From Luteococcus sp052116585 (GTDB lineage Bacteria > Actinomycetota > Actinomycetes > Propionibacteriales > Propionibacteriaceae): a stretch of DNA of 64,000 nt. Below are positions 32,223 to 41,536 of the stretch, piece after piece; the stretch's first letter is position 1; every line of letters begins with the position of its first letter. The translations under genes and the position numbers were made by a program. The stretch lies in contig NZ_JBQKKT010000012.1 of the NCBI RefSeq assembly GCF_052116585.1, forward strand, positions 1 to 64,000, given 5' to 3'. The notes under the pieces were generated by a model. The model searched no databases. It worked only from the letters and a program-made list of their open reading frames with translations, and was not told the origin of the DNA.

Positions 32223-33173
32223 GTGACTGACAACACGGCGACTGATGACCCGGGGACCGACAACCCGGGGACCGACAACCCGGGGACCGGCGATCCGGGA
32301 GGGCACGCCCCCACGCCCACCTCGCGACAGCTGGCCCCCGGCCCCGACGGGCGCGGCCGCGTGGTGCTGGCCGCCACTCCGATCGGCTCCAGCCTGGACG
32401 CATCCGAGAACCTCAGGGCCGTGCTGCGCGACGCGGAGGTGGTGGCGGCGGAGGACACCCGTCGCTTCCAGACCCTGCTGCGCCGCTTGGGCATCACCAC
32501 CCGTGCTCGCGTGCTCAGCTATTTCGAGGGGAATGAGGCGGCCCGGACGCAGGAATTGCTCGGCGAGCTGCAGCAGGGGAGGAATGTGGTGGTGGCCACC
32601 GACGCGGGGATGCCCTCGGTCAGTGATCCGGGCTACCGCCTGGTGGACGCCGCCGTGGCGGATGGCCTGGACGTCACCTGCGTCCCGGGGCCGAGTGCAG
32701 TGCTGACGGCCCTTGCCGTCTCCGGGCTGCCCGTGGACCGCTTCTGTTTCGAGGGCTTCCTGCCGCGCAATGGCGGTCCTCGACGCCGTCGGCTGGAAGA
32801 ACTCGCGGCCGAACCCCGGACCATGGTCTTCTTCGAGGCTCCTCATCGGCTGGCCGACTTCCTCGCGGACTGCGCGGCGGCCCTGGGCGCCGAGCGCCGG
32901 GCCGCCGTGTGCCGTGAACTGACCAAACCGCACGAGGAAGTGGTGCGCGGCGGGCTGGGGGAGCTGGCCGAGTGGGCTCAGGACCATGCACGCGGCGAGA
33001 TCTGCGTGGTGGTGCAGGGGGCAGAGGTGGCCGTTGACGGAGATGGTGCGTTGGCGCTGGTGCAGCGGCGGATCGCGGAGGGGGAGAAGCTCTCGGCGGC
33101 CGTCGCCGAGGTGGCCGCGCTCACCGGGGTGAACAAGAAGCAGCTGTACCAGGCTGCCCTCGACGCCCGCTGA
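32223..33173 (+). CDS. rsmI: 16S rRNA (cytidine1402-2'-O)-methyltransferase
   Basis: A 316-residue SAM-dependent enzyme of the tetrapyrrole-methylase fold that methylates the ribose of C1402 in 16S rRNA. Core motifs: VVLAATPIGSSLDASENLRAVL, AEDTRRFQTLLRRLGI, TDAGMPSVSDPGYRLVDAA and VPGPSAVLTALAVSGLP. The family core starts near residue 46; the first 45 residues, including GTDNP repeated from a 15-bp DNA repeat, are an odd extension. CACAAT lies seven bases before this GTG, so a leaderless start here is plausible; an internal start at the GTG pair near 32359 is the alternative. Confidence 0.88.
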   Translation: MTDNTATDDPGTDNPGTDNPGTGDPGGHAPTPTSRQLAPGPDGRGRVVLAATPIGSSLDASENLRAVLRDAEVVAAEDTRRFQTLLRRLGITTRARVLSYFEGNEAARTQELLGELQQGRNVVVATDAGMPSVSDPGYRLVDAAVADGLDVTCVPGPSAVLTALAVSGLPVDRFCFEGFLPRNGGPRRRRLEELAAEPRTMVFFEAPHRLADFLADCAAALGAERRAAVCRELTKPHEEVVRGGLGELAEWAQDHARGEICVVVQGAEVAVDGDGALALVQRRIAEGEKLSAAVAEVAALTGVNKKQLYQAALDAR

Positions 33174-33246
33174 CGACGGCAGGTTCGCGGGGTTCCGGTG
33201 CTGATGGGTCGTGGGGCGTGCGCGGCCGCCCCCAACATGGTCACTT

Positions 33247-33295
33247 GTCCTGGTCCGAGTTTCGCTCGTCCTGCGCACCAAAGTCGGACCAGGAC
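33247..33295. other. 12-bp inverted repeat between rsmI and tatD
   Basis: GTCCTGGTCCGA at 33247-33258 is the exact reverse complement of 33284-33295, separated by 25 bases. It may terminate rsmI transcription or bind a regulator; no T-run follows. Confidence 0.5.
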
Positions 33296-33350
33296 GCCTG
33301 ACCAGCTCATGTGGGGTGCCCGTCCCGCGTGATGCACCACAATGGAACCC

Positions 33351-34247
33351 ATGGACATCTCCGCCCGGCTGGCCGATCTCAGGCTGCCCCCGCTGCCCGA
33401 GCCGCTTCCGGCGACGGTGATCGACTCGCACACCCATCTGGACTCGACGCGCGAATACTCGGGCCTGCCGGTGGATCTCAACATCCAGGCAGCGGCCTCC
33501 GTGGGGGTCACCCAGCTGGTGGAGGTGGGCTGCGATGTACCCAGCTCGCGAATCGCGGTGGAACTGGCCTCCCAGTACCCGCAGGTGGTGGCCGCCGTCG
33601 CCATGCACCCCAATGACGCGGCCCGTAGCACCCAGCTCGACGACGACATCGCAGCCATCGACGCCCTTGCCGGCGCCGGTCACAACGTCCGCGCCATCGG
33701 CGAGACCGGCCTGGATCACTACCGCACCACGGATCCCCAGCAGCACGCCGCGCAGGAGCGCAGCTTCGTCGCGCACATCGAGATGGCACGCAGGCACGGC
33801 AAGACCCTGGTGATCCACCACCGCGACGCACACCAGGACCTGCTGCGTGTGCTTGGTGAACAGCAGCTTCCGGAGCGGACGGTGATGCACTGTTTCAGCG
33901 GGGATGCGGACTTCGCCCGCGCCTGCCTGGCCCACGATGAGGCCGGTCGCGGCATGTGGTTGAGCTTCCCCGGCGTGGTCACCTACAAGAATGCGGGTTA
34001 CCTTTCCGATGCGCTCAGGGTCACCCCGCGCGAACGGATCCTGGTGGAGACCGACGCCCCCTACCTGACACCCGTGCCCGCCCGGGGCAAGGCCAATGCC
34101 CCCTATCTGGTGCCGTACACGCTCCGTTTCATGGCCGACGTGCTGGGCGCGGATCTTGCCGATCTCTGCAACCAGGTGCGCACCAATACCCAGGATGCCT
34201 TCGGTGGCCCCTGGGGCGACGAGATGTCTGGAGACGCCCATGCCTGA
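33351..34247 (+). CDS. tatD: TatD-family metal-dependent deoxyribonuclease
   Basis: A 298-residue TIM-barrel hydrolase. Metal ligands are seen in VIDSHTHLDS (near residue 24), AIGETGLDHY, IHHRD, MHCFSGD and ETDAPYLTP. The ATG at 33351 is preferred over the ATG nine bases upstream, because CACAAT at 33338-33343 overlaps the upstream codon and would place the transcript start at 33351. It overlaps ksgA by eight bases, so DNA repair and rRNA methylation genes are coupled, as in other actinobacteria. Confidence 0.88.
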   Translation: MDISARLADLRLPPLPEPLPATVIDSHTHLDSTREYSGLPVDLNIQAAASVGVTQLVEVGCDVPSSRIAVELASQYPQVVAAVAMHPNDAARSTQLDDDIAAIDALAGAGHNVRAIGETGLDHYRTTDPQQHAAQERSFVAHIEMARRHGKTLVIHHRDAHQDLLRVLGEQQLPERTVMHCFSGDADFARACLAHDEAGRGMWLSFPGVVTYKNAGYLSDALRVTPRERILVETDAPYLTPVPARGKANAPYLVPYTLRFMADVLGADLADLCNQVRTNTQDAFGGPWGDEMSGDAHA

Positions 34248-35094
34248 GACCGGACTGCTGGACCCGCGGTCGGTGCGCGCCCTGGCCGAGGAACTCGACC
34301 TCAAGCCCACCAAGCAGCGCGGGCAGAACTTCGTCATCGACCCGAACACGGTGCGCCGCATCGTGCAGCTCTCCCAGATCGGCGCCGATGACGTGGTGCT
34401 GGAGGTGGGTCCGGGGCTGGGCTCGCTGACCCTGGGGCTGCTGGAGACCGGCGCTGCTGTCACGGCCATCGAGATCGACGAGAAGCTCGCTCCTCGGCTG
34501 GCCCGGACGGTGGCCGAACGGATGCCGCAGGCCGATGACCGGATGCGAGTGGTGCACTCCGATGCGCTGCTGGTCAACGAGTTGGACGGGCCGCCGGTCA
34601 CGGCGCTGGTGGCGAACCTGCCGTACAACGTGTCGGTCCCCGTGCTGTTGCACCTGCTGGAACGCTTCGACTCCTGGCGCACGGGCCTCGTGATGGTGCA
34701 GCTCGAGGTCTGTGACCGTTTGGTGGCCACGCCGGGCAGCAAGATCTACGGCGTGCCGAGCGTGAAGATGGCCTGGTATGCGCAGGCAACGCGGGTGGGG
34801 ACCGTGCCGCCCAAGGTCTTCTGGCCGGTGCCCAATGTGGACTCCGGTCTGGTGCGGATCATCCGTCGGGAACCGCCCCGGACCACGGCCACCCGGGAGC
34901 AGGTCTTTGCGGTGATCGACGCGGCTTTCGCCCAACGTCGCAAGATGATGCGGGCGGCCCTGGCCGGCATGTGCGGGTCATCGGCCGCGGCCAGCGAGGT
35001 GCTGGAGGCAGCGGGGGTCGATCCGCAGTGCCGGGGCGAGGTCCTGGGCGTCGAGGACTTCGCTCGGATCGCCGAGGTGCTCTCCCAGCGGTGA
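34240..35094 (+). CDS. ksgA: 16S rRNA dimethyladenosine transferase KsgA
   Basis: A 284-residue SAM-dependent enzyme that dimethylates A1518 and A1519 late in 30S assembly. Motifs: QRGQNFVIDPNTVRRIV, SAM motif LEVGPGLGSLTLGLL, acidic IEIDEKL and catalytic NLPYNVSVPVL. The ATG 34240 has GGAGA six bases before it and lies within the tatD end. ispE follows after 80 bases, the usual actinobacterial order. Confidence 0.95.
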   Translation: MPETGLLDPRSVRALAEELDLKPTKQRGQNFVIDPNTVRRIVQLSQIGADDVVLEVGPGLGSLTLGLLETGAAVTAIEIDEKLAPRLARTVAERMPQADDRMRVVHSDALLVNELDGPPVTALVANLPYNVSVPVLLHLLERFDSWRTGLVMVQLEVCDRLVATPGSKIYGVPSVKMAWYAQATRVGTVPPKVFWPVPNVDSGLVRIIRREPPRTTATREQVFAVIDAAFAQRRKMMRAALAGMCGSSAAASEVLEAAGVDPQCRGEVLGVEDFARIAEVLSQR

Positions 35095-35174
35095 CCCTCG
35101 TCAGAGCCTGTTCTCTCCAGGCGCGCCGAGGCTGCCGAGTCGTGCCCGCGACGCATCTGGGTTAGGTTCGCGTC

Positions 35175-36125
35175 ATGGAGGAAATGCGTCGCGCAGCGGT
35201 GGACGACCCGGACCAGGTGGTGCGCGTGCGCGTGCCAGCCAAGGTGAACCTTGCCCTGTGCGTCGGGCCGCTCGGCGACGATGGTTTCCATCCGCTGGGC
35301 ACGGTCTTCCATGCCCTGAACCTCTACGACGAGGTGGTGGCCGAGAAGCGGCCGTCGGGCCAGATCTCGTTGACCCTTTCCGGCGACGGATTGGACGACG
35401 TCCCGGCCGACGAGTCGAACCTGGCCTGGCGCGCAGCCAGGCTGCTGGCCGATCGGCATGGCACGCCGGATCTGGGGGTGCACTTGCACCTGAAGAAGTC
35501 GATCCCCGTGGCGGGCGGCATGGCCGGCGGCTCCGCCGATGCCGCGGGCGCCCTGCTGGCCTGTTCGGTGCTGTGGGACCTGGACACCACCCCGGATGAC
35601 CTGCACGAGCTGGCGGCAGAGCTGGGCTCCGACGTGCCCTTCCCGCTGATGGGCGGCACGGCGATTGGCACGGGCCGCGGCGATCAGCTGGTGCCGATGC
35701 TGAGCCGCGGCACCTATCACTGGGTGCTTGCCCTGGCCCACGACGGGCTCTCGACCCCTGCCGTCTTCCGGCGCTTCGACGAGCTGCAGGCCCGCCCCGA
35801 CGCAACGCCGACGGGCACCGCCATCCCCGACGGGGTCGCCGCGGCCCTGGCCAAGGGCGATGCCGCCGCGCTGGGAGGGGCCTTGCACAATGACCTGCAG
35901 GCGGCGGCGGTGGACCTTCGCCCCGAGCTGGGGGAGACCCTCCGGGCCGGGCTGGAGGCCGGGGCGCTGGGTGCGGTGGTCTCCGGCTCCGGACCCACCT
36001 GTGCCTTCCTGGCCGCGGACGAGGCGGCGGCGATGGACCTCGCAGCCGCCCTGGCCGCGGTTGCGTCGGTGCGTGCCACGCGCCGTGCCAGCGGCCCGGT
36101 GTCGGGCGCCACGCTGATCACCTGA
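35175..36125 (+). CDS. ispE: 4-diphosphocytidyl-2-C-methyl-D-erythritol kinase
   Basis: A 316-residue GHMP kinase of the MEP isoprenoid pathway; it phosphorylates CDP-ME. PAKVNLALCVGP (about 21-32), the ATP loop PVAGGMAGGSADAAGALLA (about 113-131) and the C-terminal VSGSGPTCAFLA are the three GHMP motifs. TAGGTT six bases before the ATG suggests its own leaderless promoter. Confidence 0.95.
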   Translation: MEEMRRAAVDDPDQVVRVRVPAKVNLALCVGPLGDDGFHPLGTVFHALNLYDEVVAEKRPSGQISLTLSGDGLDDVPADESNLAWRAARLLADRHGTPDLGVHLHLKKSIPVAGGMAGGSADAAGALLACSVLWDLDTTPDDLHELAAELGSDVPFPLMGGTAIGTGRGDQLVPMLSRGTYHWVLALAHDGLSTPAVFRRFDELQARPDATPTGTAIPDGVAAALAKGDAAALGGALHNDLQAAAVDLRPELGETLRAGLEAGALGAVVSGSGPTCAFLAADEAAAMDLAAALAAVASVRATRRASGPVSGATLIT

Positions 36126-36193
36126 CCTGCGGCGCCGGGCTTCGTGAGGTGTCGTGGATCCCGTCGTCGCGTCCTTTCTGGTTTCATGTCCCC

Positions 36194-36727
36194 ATGACCG
36201 AACTGCACCTGCCCGAGCCCTGCGCATCGGCCGGCTCGTCGGGTGACGAGGTCGACGAGCTGATTGACGCGTGGCGTCGTGAGCGGCCGGACCTGCCGGT
36301 GGAACCGATGCAGATCTGGTCGCGGATCCTGCGCCTCTCCTTGCACCTGGACCAGGCACGCCGCGCCGCGCATGCGAGCCACCACCTGGAGGGCTGGGAG
36401 TTCGACGTGCTGGCCGCGCTCCGCAAGGACGGAGCTCCGTACACGATGAGCCCGGGACAGTTGCTGAAGCAGACGCACGTCACGTCGGGGACGATGACCA
36501 ACCGGGTCGATCGGCTGGTGGCTCGGGGATTCGTGGAGCGCCAGGCCGATCCCAATGATGGGCGATCCGTCCGGGTGGTGCTCACCGCCGAGGGCAAGCG
36601 GGCAGTGGATGCGGCGCTGGAGGCCCTGTTGGTGGCGGAGGAGGCGCTCCTGAGCGGACTCGACGACGAGCAACGGGCACAGTTGGCCGCGGCCCTGCGT
36701 CAGCTGCTGGTGGCCCAGCAGCCCTGA
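36194..36727 (+). CDS. MarR-family transcriptional regulator
   Basis: A 177-residue winged-helix regulator. The family core is seen in LEGWEFDVLAALRK, MSPGQLLKQTHVTSGTMTNRVDRLVARGFVERQADPNDGRSVRVVLTAEG, with the recognition helix and the DxRs wing. The N-terminal acidic stretch is somewhat longer than usual. The start at ATG 36194 is chosen as first ATG after the ispE terminator region; an upstream GTG/ATG near 36149 is less likely. Targets unknown. Confidence 0.85.
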   Translation: MTELHLPEPCASAGSSGDEVDELIDAWRRERPDLPVEPMQIWSRILRLSLHLDQARRAAHASHHLEGWEFDVLAALRKDGAPYTMSPGQLLKQTHVTSGTMTNRVDRLVARGFVERQADPNDGRSVRVVLTAEGKRAVDAALEALLVAEEALLSGLDDEQRAQLAAALRQLLVAQQP

Positions 36728-36830
36728 CCGCCCACGGGCCACGGGCCACGGCACCGTGGCTCTTCACAGCTCGTTCTTGGCTGGGCTGGTTAGCTTTGGG
36801 GCCTCAGACTTCGTCGTAGATCGGTGTGCC

Positions 36831-37562
36831 ATGTCCCTTGCTCCCCTGCAGATCTTCCTGCTCCAGACCAGCATCGTCGGTCAGGTGATGGGCTGGCTGG
36901 AGGGCCTGATGGAGACCATTGGTGCTCCTGGTGCTGCTCTGGCCGTCTTCCTGGAGAATGTCTTCCCGCCGATCCCCAGCGAGGTGATCCTTCCGCTGGC
37001 CGGCTTCAGCGCAGCCAACGGTCACTACACGATCCTCGAGGCGATCCTGTGGTGCACGCTGGGTTCGGTGACCGGTGCCTGGCTGCTGTACTGGGTGGGT
37101 CAGGTCTTCGGCGTCGAGCGTTTGAAGGCCATTGCCCGTCGGATGCCGCTGACCGACGCTGATGACATCGACACCGCGATGCAGTGGTTCGACCGGCACG
37201 GTGGCAAGGCTGTCTTCTTTGGCCGCATGATTCCCGGTGTGCGATCCCTGATCTCCATCCCGGCTGGTCTGGACCGGATGAAGGCGGGCAGCTTCACGCT
37301 CTACACGACGGTGGGCAGCCTGATCTGGAACAGCCTGCTGATCTACGCCGGTTACGCGCTGGGTGCCAACTGGACCCGCGTCGAGGGCTGGGTGGGCGAT
37401 GTCCAGAATGTCGTGATGGTGCTGATCCTGGGTCTGTGCGCCTGGTTCGTGGTCGCACGCGTGCGCCGCAACAAGGCTCGCGCCCAGGCTCCCGCGCAGA
37501 CTGCGGAGACGGGGGCACGTTCGGCCGAGTTCGCCGACGAGATGCCGCGTCGAGCGGAGTGA
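36831..37562 (+). CDS. DedA-family membrane protein
   Basis: A 243-residue inner-membrane protein of the DedA/SNARE-associated family, proposed to flip undecaprenyl phosphate or phospholipids. Markers: LENVFPPIPSEVILPLAGF (about 43-61) and FFGRMIPGVRSLISIPAGLDRM (about 129-150) with the conserved Glu, Arg and Gly. About five hydrophobic segments are visible. The ATG at 36831 gives the expected length. The last codons and stop (CGAGCGGAGTGA) already belong to the 22-bp tandem repeat that follows. Confidence 0.85.
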   Translation: MSLAPLQIFLLQTSIVGQVMGWLEGLMETIGAPGAALAVFLENVFPPIPSEVILPLAGFSAANGHYTILEAILWCTLGSVTGAWLLYWVGQVFGVERLKAIARRMPLTDADDIDTAMQWFDRHGGKAVFFGRMIPGVRSLISIPAGLDRMKAGSFTLYTTVGSLIWNSLLIYAGYALGANWTRVEGWVGDVQNVVMVLILGLCAWFVVARVRRNKARAQAPAQTAETGARSAEFADEMPRRAE

Positions 37563-37704
37563 GCAGTTGACGCGAGCGGAGTGAGCAGTTGACGCGAGCG
37601 GAGTGAGCAGTTGACGCGAGCGGAGTGAGCAGTTGACGCGAGCGGAGTGAGCAGTTGACGCGAGCGGAGTGAGCAGTTGATCCGAGCGGAGTGAGCAGTT
37701 GACG
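37551..37704. repeat. seven copies of a 22-bp tandem repeat
   Basis: The unit CGAGCGGAGTGAGCAGTTGA plus CG starts at 37551, 37573, 37595, 37617, 37639, 37661 and 37683; an eighth, degenerate copy follows at 37705. Copies are nearly identical; one base pair changes at 37681-37682. The first unit contains the dedA stop codon. There is no spacer, so this is not a CRISPR. Confidence 0.95.
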
Positions 37705-37729
37705 CGAGCAGAGTCAGCCGTTCCTTGCA

Positions 37730-37759
37730 CAGCCCGACACGGTCCACCGTGTCGGGCTG
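37730..37759 (+). terminator. intrinsic terminator after dedA
   Basis: CAGCCCGACACGG at 37730-37742 pairs perfectly with 37747-37759 around TCCA. It separates the dedA repeat tail from purD. Confidence 0.8.
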
Positions 37760-37814
37760 TGGTCATCCCCGGCACTTTTCCGTGCCGGAAGCGGCTCACC
37801 GGTAGGCTCAGGGG

Positions 37815-39101
37815 GTGACCGAATCCCTCACCGCCCTCGTCATTGGCTCCGGTGGCCGCGAGCATGCACTCGCCCTGGCCCTGAGCAAGGATCCGTCAGT
37901 CGTCGCCGTTCACGTCGCTCCCGGCAATCCCGGCACGGCGGCCTTCGCGACGAACCATCCCGTCGCTCAGGAGGACGGCCAGGCCGTCGCAGCCCTGGCG
38001 CAGGAGATCGGCGCCAACCTGGTGGTCGTGGGGCCGGAGGCGCCACTGGTGGCGGGCGTCGCGGACGCGGTGCGTGCGGCGGGGATCGCCTGCTTCGGCC
38101 CCGGCCGTGAAGCGGCGCAGCTCGAGGGTTCGAAGGCCTTCGCCAAGCAGGTGATGCTCGATGCGGGCGTGCCGACCGCCGCCGCGCGGGTGTGCACCAC
38201 CGTCGAGGAGGCCCAGGCTGCCTTCGACGAGTTCGGCGCCCCGTACGTCGTCAAGGAGGACGGGCTGGCCGCGGGCAAGGGGGTCGTGGTCACTGACGAC
38301 CGGGAGGTGGCGCTGGCCCATGCCGCCGCCTGTCAGCAGTTCGTGGTGGAGGAATTCCTGGACGGCCCGGAGGTGAGCCTGTTCGCCATCTGCGACGGCA
38401 CCACCAGCCGCTGTTTCGAGCCGGCGCAGGACTTCAAGCGCGTCGGTGATGGCGATGCCGGGCCCAATACCGGTGGCATGGGTGCCTACACCCCGCTGCC
38501 GTGGGCGCCCGCCGACATCGCCGCGCAGGTGGACCAGGTGGTGATCCAGCCGACGCTGCGGGAGATGGCCCGCCGCGGCACCCCGTTCACCGGTCTGCTC
38601 TACGCGGGCCTGGCGCTCACAAGTCGTGGCATCCGCGTGATCGAGTTCAACGTGCGCTTTGGTGATCCGGAGACGCAGGCGCTGCTGGCCCGTCTGAAGA
38701 CCCCGCTGGGTGCTGTGCTCCACGCCGCCGCCACCGGCAACCTGGACCAGGTGCCCCCGTTGGAGTGGGGCAGTGGTGCCGCCACCGTCGTCGTGATGGC
38801 CGCCGAGGGCTATCCGGGGACTCCCGCACAGGGAGGTCAGATCATCACCGCGCCGGACACCGATCAGGCGCACACCATCCATGCCGGCACCAGCGTCGAT
38901 GCCGACGGGGTGCTGCGGGCCAGTGGTGGCCGCGTGCTGGGCATCGTCGGCACCGGAGAAGATCTGGCCGCCGCTCGTGAGGCCGCCTTCCGTCAGGTGG
39001 CCGCCACCGATTTCCCGAGCGGGTTCAACCGCACTGACATTGCCCAGAAGGCCGTCGCCGGTCAGATCCAGCTGGCCCCCTACTACTCGCAGGAGAACTG
39101 A
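37815..39101 (+). CDS. purD: phosphoribosylamine--glycine ligase
   Basis: A 428-residue ATP-grasp enzyme, second step of purine synthesis. Motifs: VIGSGGREHALALAL (8-22), NTGGMGAYTPLPW and EFNVRFGDPETQALLARL. The GTG is preceded by TAGGCT at six to seven bases, suggesting leaderless transcription. purB follows one base after the stop, so the two are co-transcribed. Confidence 0.95.
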   Translation: MTESLTALVIGSGGREHALALALSKDPSVVAVHVAPGNPGTAAFATNHPVAQEDGQAVAALAQEIGANLVVVGPEAPLVAGVADAVRAAGIACFGPGREAAQLEGSKAFAKQVMLDAGVPTAAARVCTTVEEAQAAFDEFGAPYVVKEDGLAAGKGVVVTDDREVALAHAAACQQFVVEEFLDGPEVSLFAICDGTTSRCFEPAQDFKRVGDGDAGPNTGGMGAYTPLPWAPADIAAQVDQVVIQPTLREMARRGTPFTGLLYAGLALTSRGIRVIEFNVRFGDPETQALLARLKTPLGAVLHAAATGNLDQVPPLEWGSGAATVVVMAAEGYPGTPAQGGQIITAPDTDQAHTIHAGTSVDADGVLRASGGRVLGIVGTGEDLAAAREAAFRQVAATDFPSGFNRTDIAQKAVAGQIQLAPYYSQEN

Positions 39102-39102
39102 C

Positions 39103-40536
39103 ATGACTGTCCCCAATGTCCTTGCCAACCGTTATGCCTCGCCGGCGATGCGTGAGATCTGGAGCCCCGAGGCCAAGATCGTCATGGAGCGCAAGCTGTG
39201 GATCGCCGTGCTGGAGGCGCAGCGCGATCTGGGTGTCTCCTTCGGCGGCGACGATCCGGACACCGTCATCGAGGCCTACCGCGCCCACGTCGACGAGATT
39301 GACCTGGCGAGCATCGACGCGCGCGAGCGAGTGACCCGCCACGACGTGAAGGCCCGGATCGAGGAGTTCAACGATCTGGCCGGTTTCGAGCATGTCCACA
39401 AGGGCATGACCAGCCGTGACCTGACGGAGAACATCGAGCAGCACCAGGTGCTCGCCAGCCTGCAGCTGGTCCGCGAGCGGATCATCACCGCCCTGGCGAT
39501 GACCGCGGATCTGGCCGTGCAGTACACCAGCCAGCCGCTGACCGGTCGCAGCCACAATGTGGCCGCGCAGGTCACCACCCTGGGCAAGCGTTTCGCGTCG
39601 GCGGCCGACGAGATGCTGATCGCCTACCACCGTGTCGACGAGTTGGTGAAGCGCTACCCGGGCCGCGGCATCAAGGGGCCGATGGGGACCGCGCAGGACA
39701 TGCTCGACCTCCTGGACGGCGACGCCGCGAAGCTTGCCGAGCTGGAGAAGCGCGCCACCGAGAGCCTGGGCTTCGCCTCGGTGCTGGACTCGGTGGGCCA
39801 GGTCTACCCGCGCAGCCTCGACTTCGACGCGGTCAGCGCGCTGTACCAGACCTCCGCCGGCCCCAGCAGCCTGTGCACCACCCTGCGCCTGATGGCCGGC
39901 AATGAGCTGGTCACGGAGGGTTTCAAGCCAGGGCAGGTGGGCAGCTCCGCCATGCCGCACAAGATGAATGCCCGCTCCTGCGAGCGCGTCAACGGCTTCA
40001 ACGTGATCCTGCGCGGCTACGTCGCCATGACCGAGGGGCTGAGCGGTGTGCAGTGGAATGAGGGCGACGTCTCCTGCTCGGTGGTCCGCCGCGTGGCGCT
40101 GCCGGACGCCTTCTTCGCGCTCGACGGCATGTTCGAGACCTTCCTGACCATCCTGGCCGATTTCGGGGCCTTCCCGGCCGTGATCGAGGCCGAGCTGGAG
40201 CGTTACCTGCCCTTCCTCACCACCACCAAGGTGCTGATGGCGGCGGTTCGCAAGGGCGTCGGCCGCGAGGATGCCCACGAGGCGATCAAGACCAATGCGG
40301 TCGCGGTGGCCCTGGAGATGCGTGAGGAGGGCCTGCGCGTGAACGACCTGTTCGACCGTCTGGCCGCCGAGAGCGCCCTGGGCCTGACCCGCGACGAGCT
40401 GCAGGCACTGGTCAGCCAGCCGCTGGACCTGACCGGCGACGCGGCCAACCAGGTGGAACGCGTGGTGGCCCGGGTCAAGGAATTGGCCGACGCTGACCCG
40501 CAGGCCGCCGCCTACCGCCCGGGGTCGGTCCTCTGA
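39103..40536 (+). CDS. purB: adenylosuccinate lyase
   Basis: A 477-residue fumarase-superfamily enzyme that cleaves SAICAR and adenylosuccinate, acting twice in purine synthesis. The signature GSSAMPHKMNARSCERVNG is clear in the middle (about 286-304), and GMTSRDLTENIEQ (catalytic His/Thr region, about 102-114) lies earlier. The length is normal. The ATG at 39103 is one base after the purD stop. Confidence 0.95.
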   Translation: MTVPNVLANRYASPAMREIWSPEAKIVMERKLWIAVLEAQRDLGVSFGGDDPDTVIEAYRAHVDEIDLASIDARERVTRHDVKARIEEFNDLAGFEHVHKGMTSRDLTENIEQHQVLASLQLVRERIITALAMTADLAVQYTSQPLTGRSHNVAAQVTTLGKRFASAADEMLIAYHRVDELVKRYPGRGIKGPMGTAQDMLDLLDGDAAKLAELEKRATESLGFASVLDSVGQVYPRSLDFDAVSALYQTSAGPSSLCTTLRLMAGNELVTEGFKPGQVGSSAMPHKMNARSCERVNGFNVILRGYVAMTEGLSGVQWNEGDVSCSVVRRVALPDAFFALDGMFETFLTILADFGAFPAVIEAELERYLPFLTTTKVLMAAVRKGVGREDAHEAIKTNAVAVALEMREEGLRVNDLFDRLAAESALGLTRDELQALVSQPLDLTGDAANQVERVVARVKELADADPQAAAYRPGSVL

Positions 40537-40669
40537 CCTTGTTGCCCGGGGCCTCGGCGGGTTCGGCCAGCGGTCCCCGGGCATGTCGAGCGGTCGTTCC
40601 GGGGTTGACTAGGCACTCGACAAGTCGACGCAGCCATGGGAATCTGGTGAGAACCATAGGAGGTCACCG

Positions 40670-41533
40670 ATGACCAGCCCGAATGCCGTCTTCCTGGGGC
40701 TCACCACGCTGGACGTGGTGCAGCGCGTGGAGTCCCGGCCGCCCTGGGGCGTGAAGTCGGTCGTCGAGTCCACGGAGCTGGCCGCCGGTGGGCCCGCGGC
40801 CAATGCCGCCATCACCGCCGCAGCCATGCTGGGGCGCACGACCTTGGTCACCGGGCTGGGGCATTCGTCGGCGGCGCAGACGGCGCGGGCTGATCTGGAG
40901 GAGCACGGCGTCACGGTCGTCGACCTGGCCGAGCCCACCTTCCCCCTGCCGGTCAGTACCTGCATCGTCGAGGCCGACGGCACCCGCACCGTCTTCTCCA
41001 CCAGCGCCCTGCGCTCCCGCTACCAGCTCAATGACGCGGCGCGCGCCGCCTTGGCGGGGGCCGATGCGCTGCTCGTGGACGGACATCATCCCGTCGCCGC
41101 CGGGATGGCCCTGGGGCTGCTGGCCGACTCGCCCTGCCTGACGGTGCTGGATGCCGGCAGCGTGAAGCCGGCCGCGGAGAGCTGGTTGAGCTGGCTCGAC
41201 GTGGTCGCCGGGTCCGCCGACTACGCCACGGGTTTGGGGACAGATCTTCACGGCGCCGTCGAGCATGCGCTGGGCAAGGGCGCGACCACCGCCGTGATGA
41301 CCGATGGCGCTGCCACGACGCTCTGGGCTGGCCCCACCGAGCGGGGCGAGGTCACCCCGCCCACGGTGACGGCCGTCGACACCCTGGGGGCGGGCGACGC
41401 CTTCCATGGAGCCCTGGTGGCCAGCCTGCTGCTCAACGACGGGGATCTGGGCACTGCCGTGCAGGAAGCCGTGCGCCAGGCCAGCATCCGCGTCCAGTAC
41501 ACCGGCGCGCGAGCCTGGCTGAACCACCTGTAG
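40670..41533 (+). CDS. PfkB-family carbohydrate kinase
   Basis: A 287-residue ribokinase-like kinase. AAGGPAANAAITAAAMLG (substrate-binding Gly-rich segment, about 38-55) and DTLGAGDAFHGALVA (catalytic Asp, anion hole, about 240-254) are present. The substrate is not predictable. AGGAGGT five bases before the ATG is the strongest Shine-Dalgarno in the window, unlike the leaderless neighbours. It ends three bases before the end of a convergent aminotransferase gene. Confidence 0.85.
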   Translation: MTSPNAVFLGLTTLDVVQRVESRPPWGVKSVVESTELAAGGPAANAAITAAAMLGRTTLVTGLGHSSAAQTARADLEEHGVTVVDLAEPTFPLPVSTCIVEADGTRTVFSTSALRSRYQLNDAARAALAGADALLVDGHHPVAAGMALGLLADSPCLTVLDAGSVKPAAESWLSWLDVVAGSADYATGLGTDLHGAVEHALGKGATTAVMTDGAATTLWAGPTERGEVTPPTVTAVDTLGAGDAFHGALVASLLLNDGDLGTAVQEAVRQASIRVQYTGARAWLNHL

Positions 41534-41536
41534 GAA

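Noticed and set aside
37551..37720. Possible CRISPR array
   Set aside because: Repeats are directly adjacent with no spacers and no cas genes are present.
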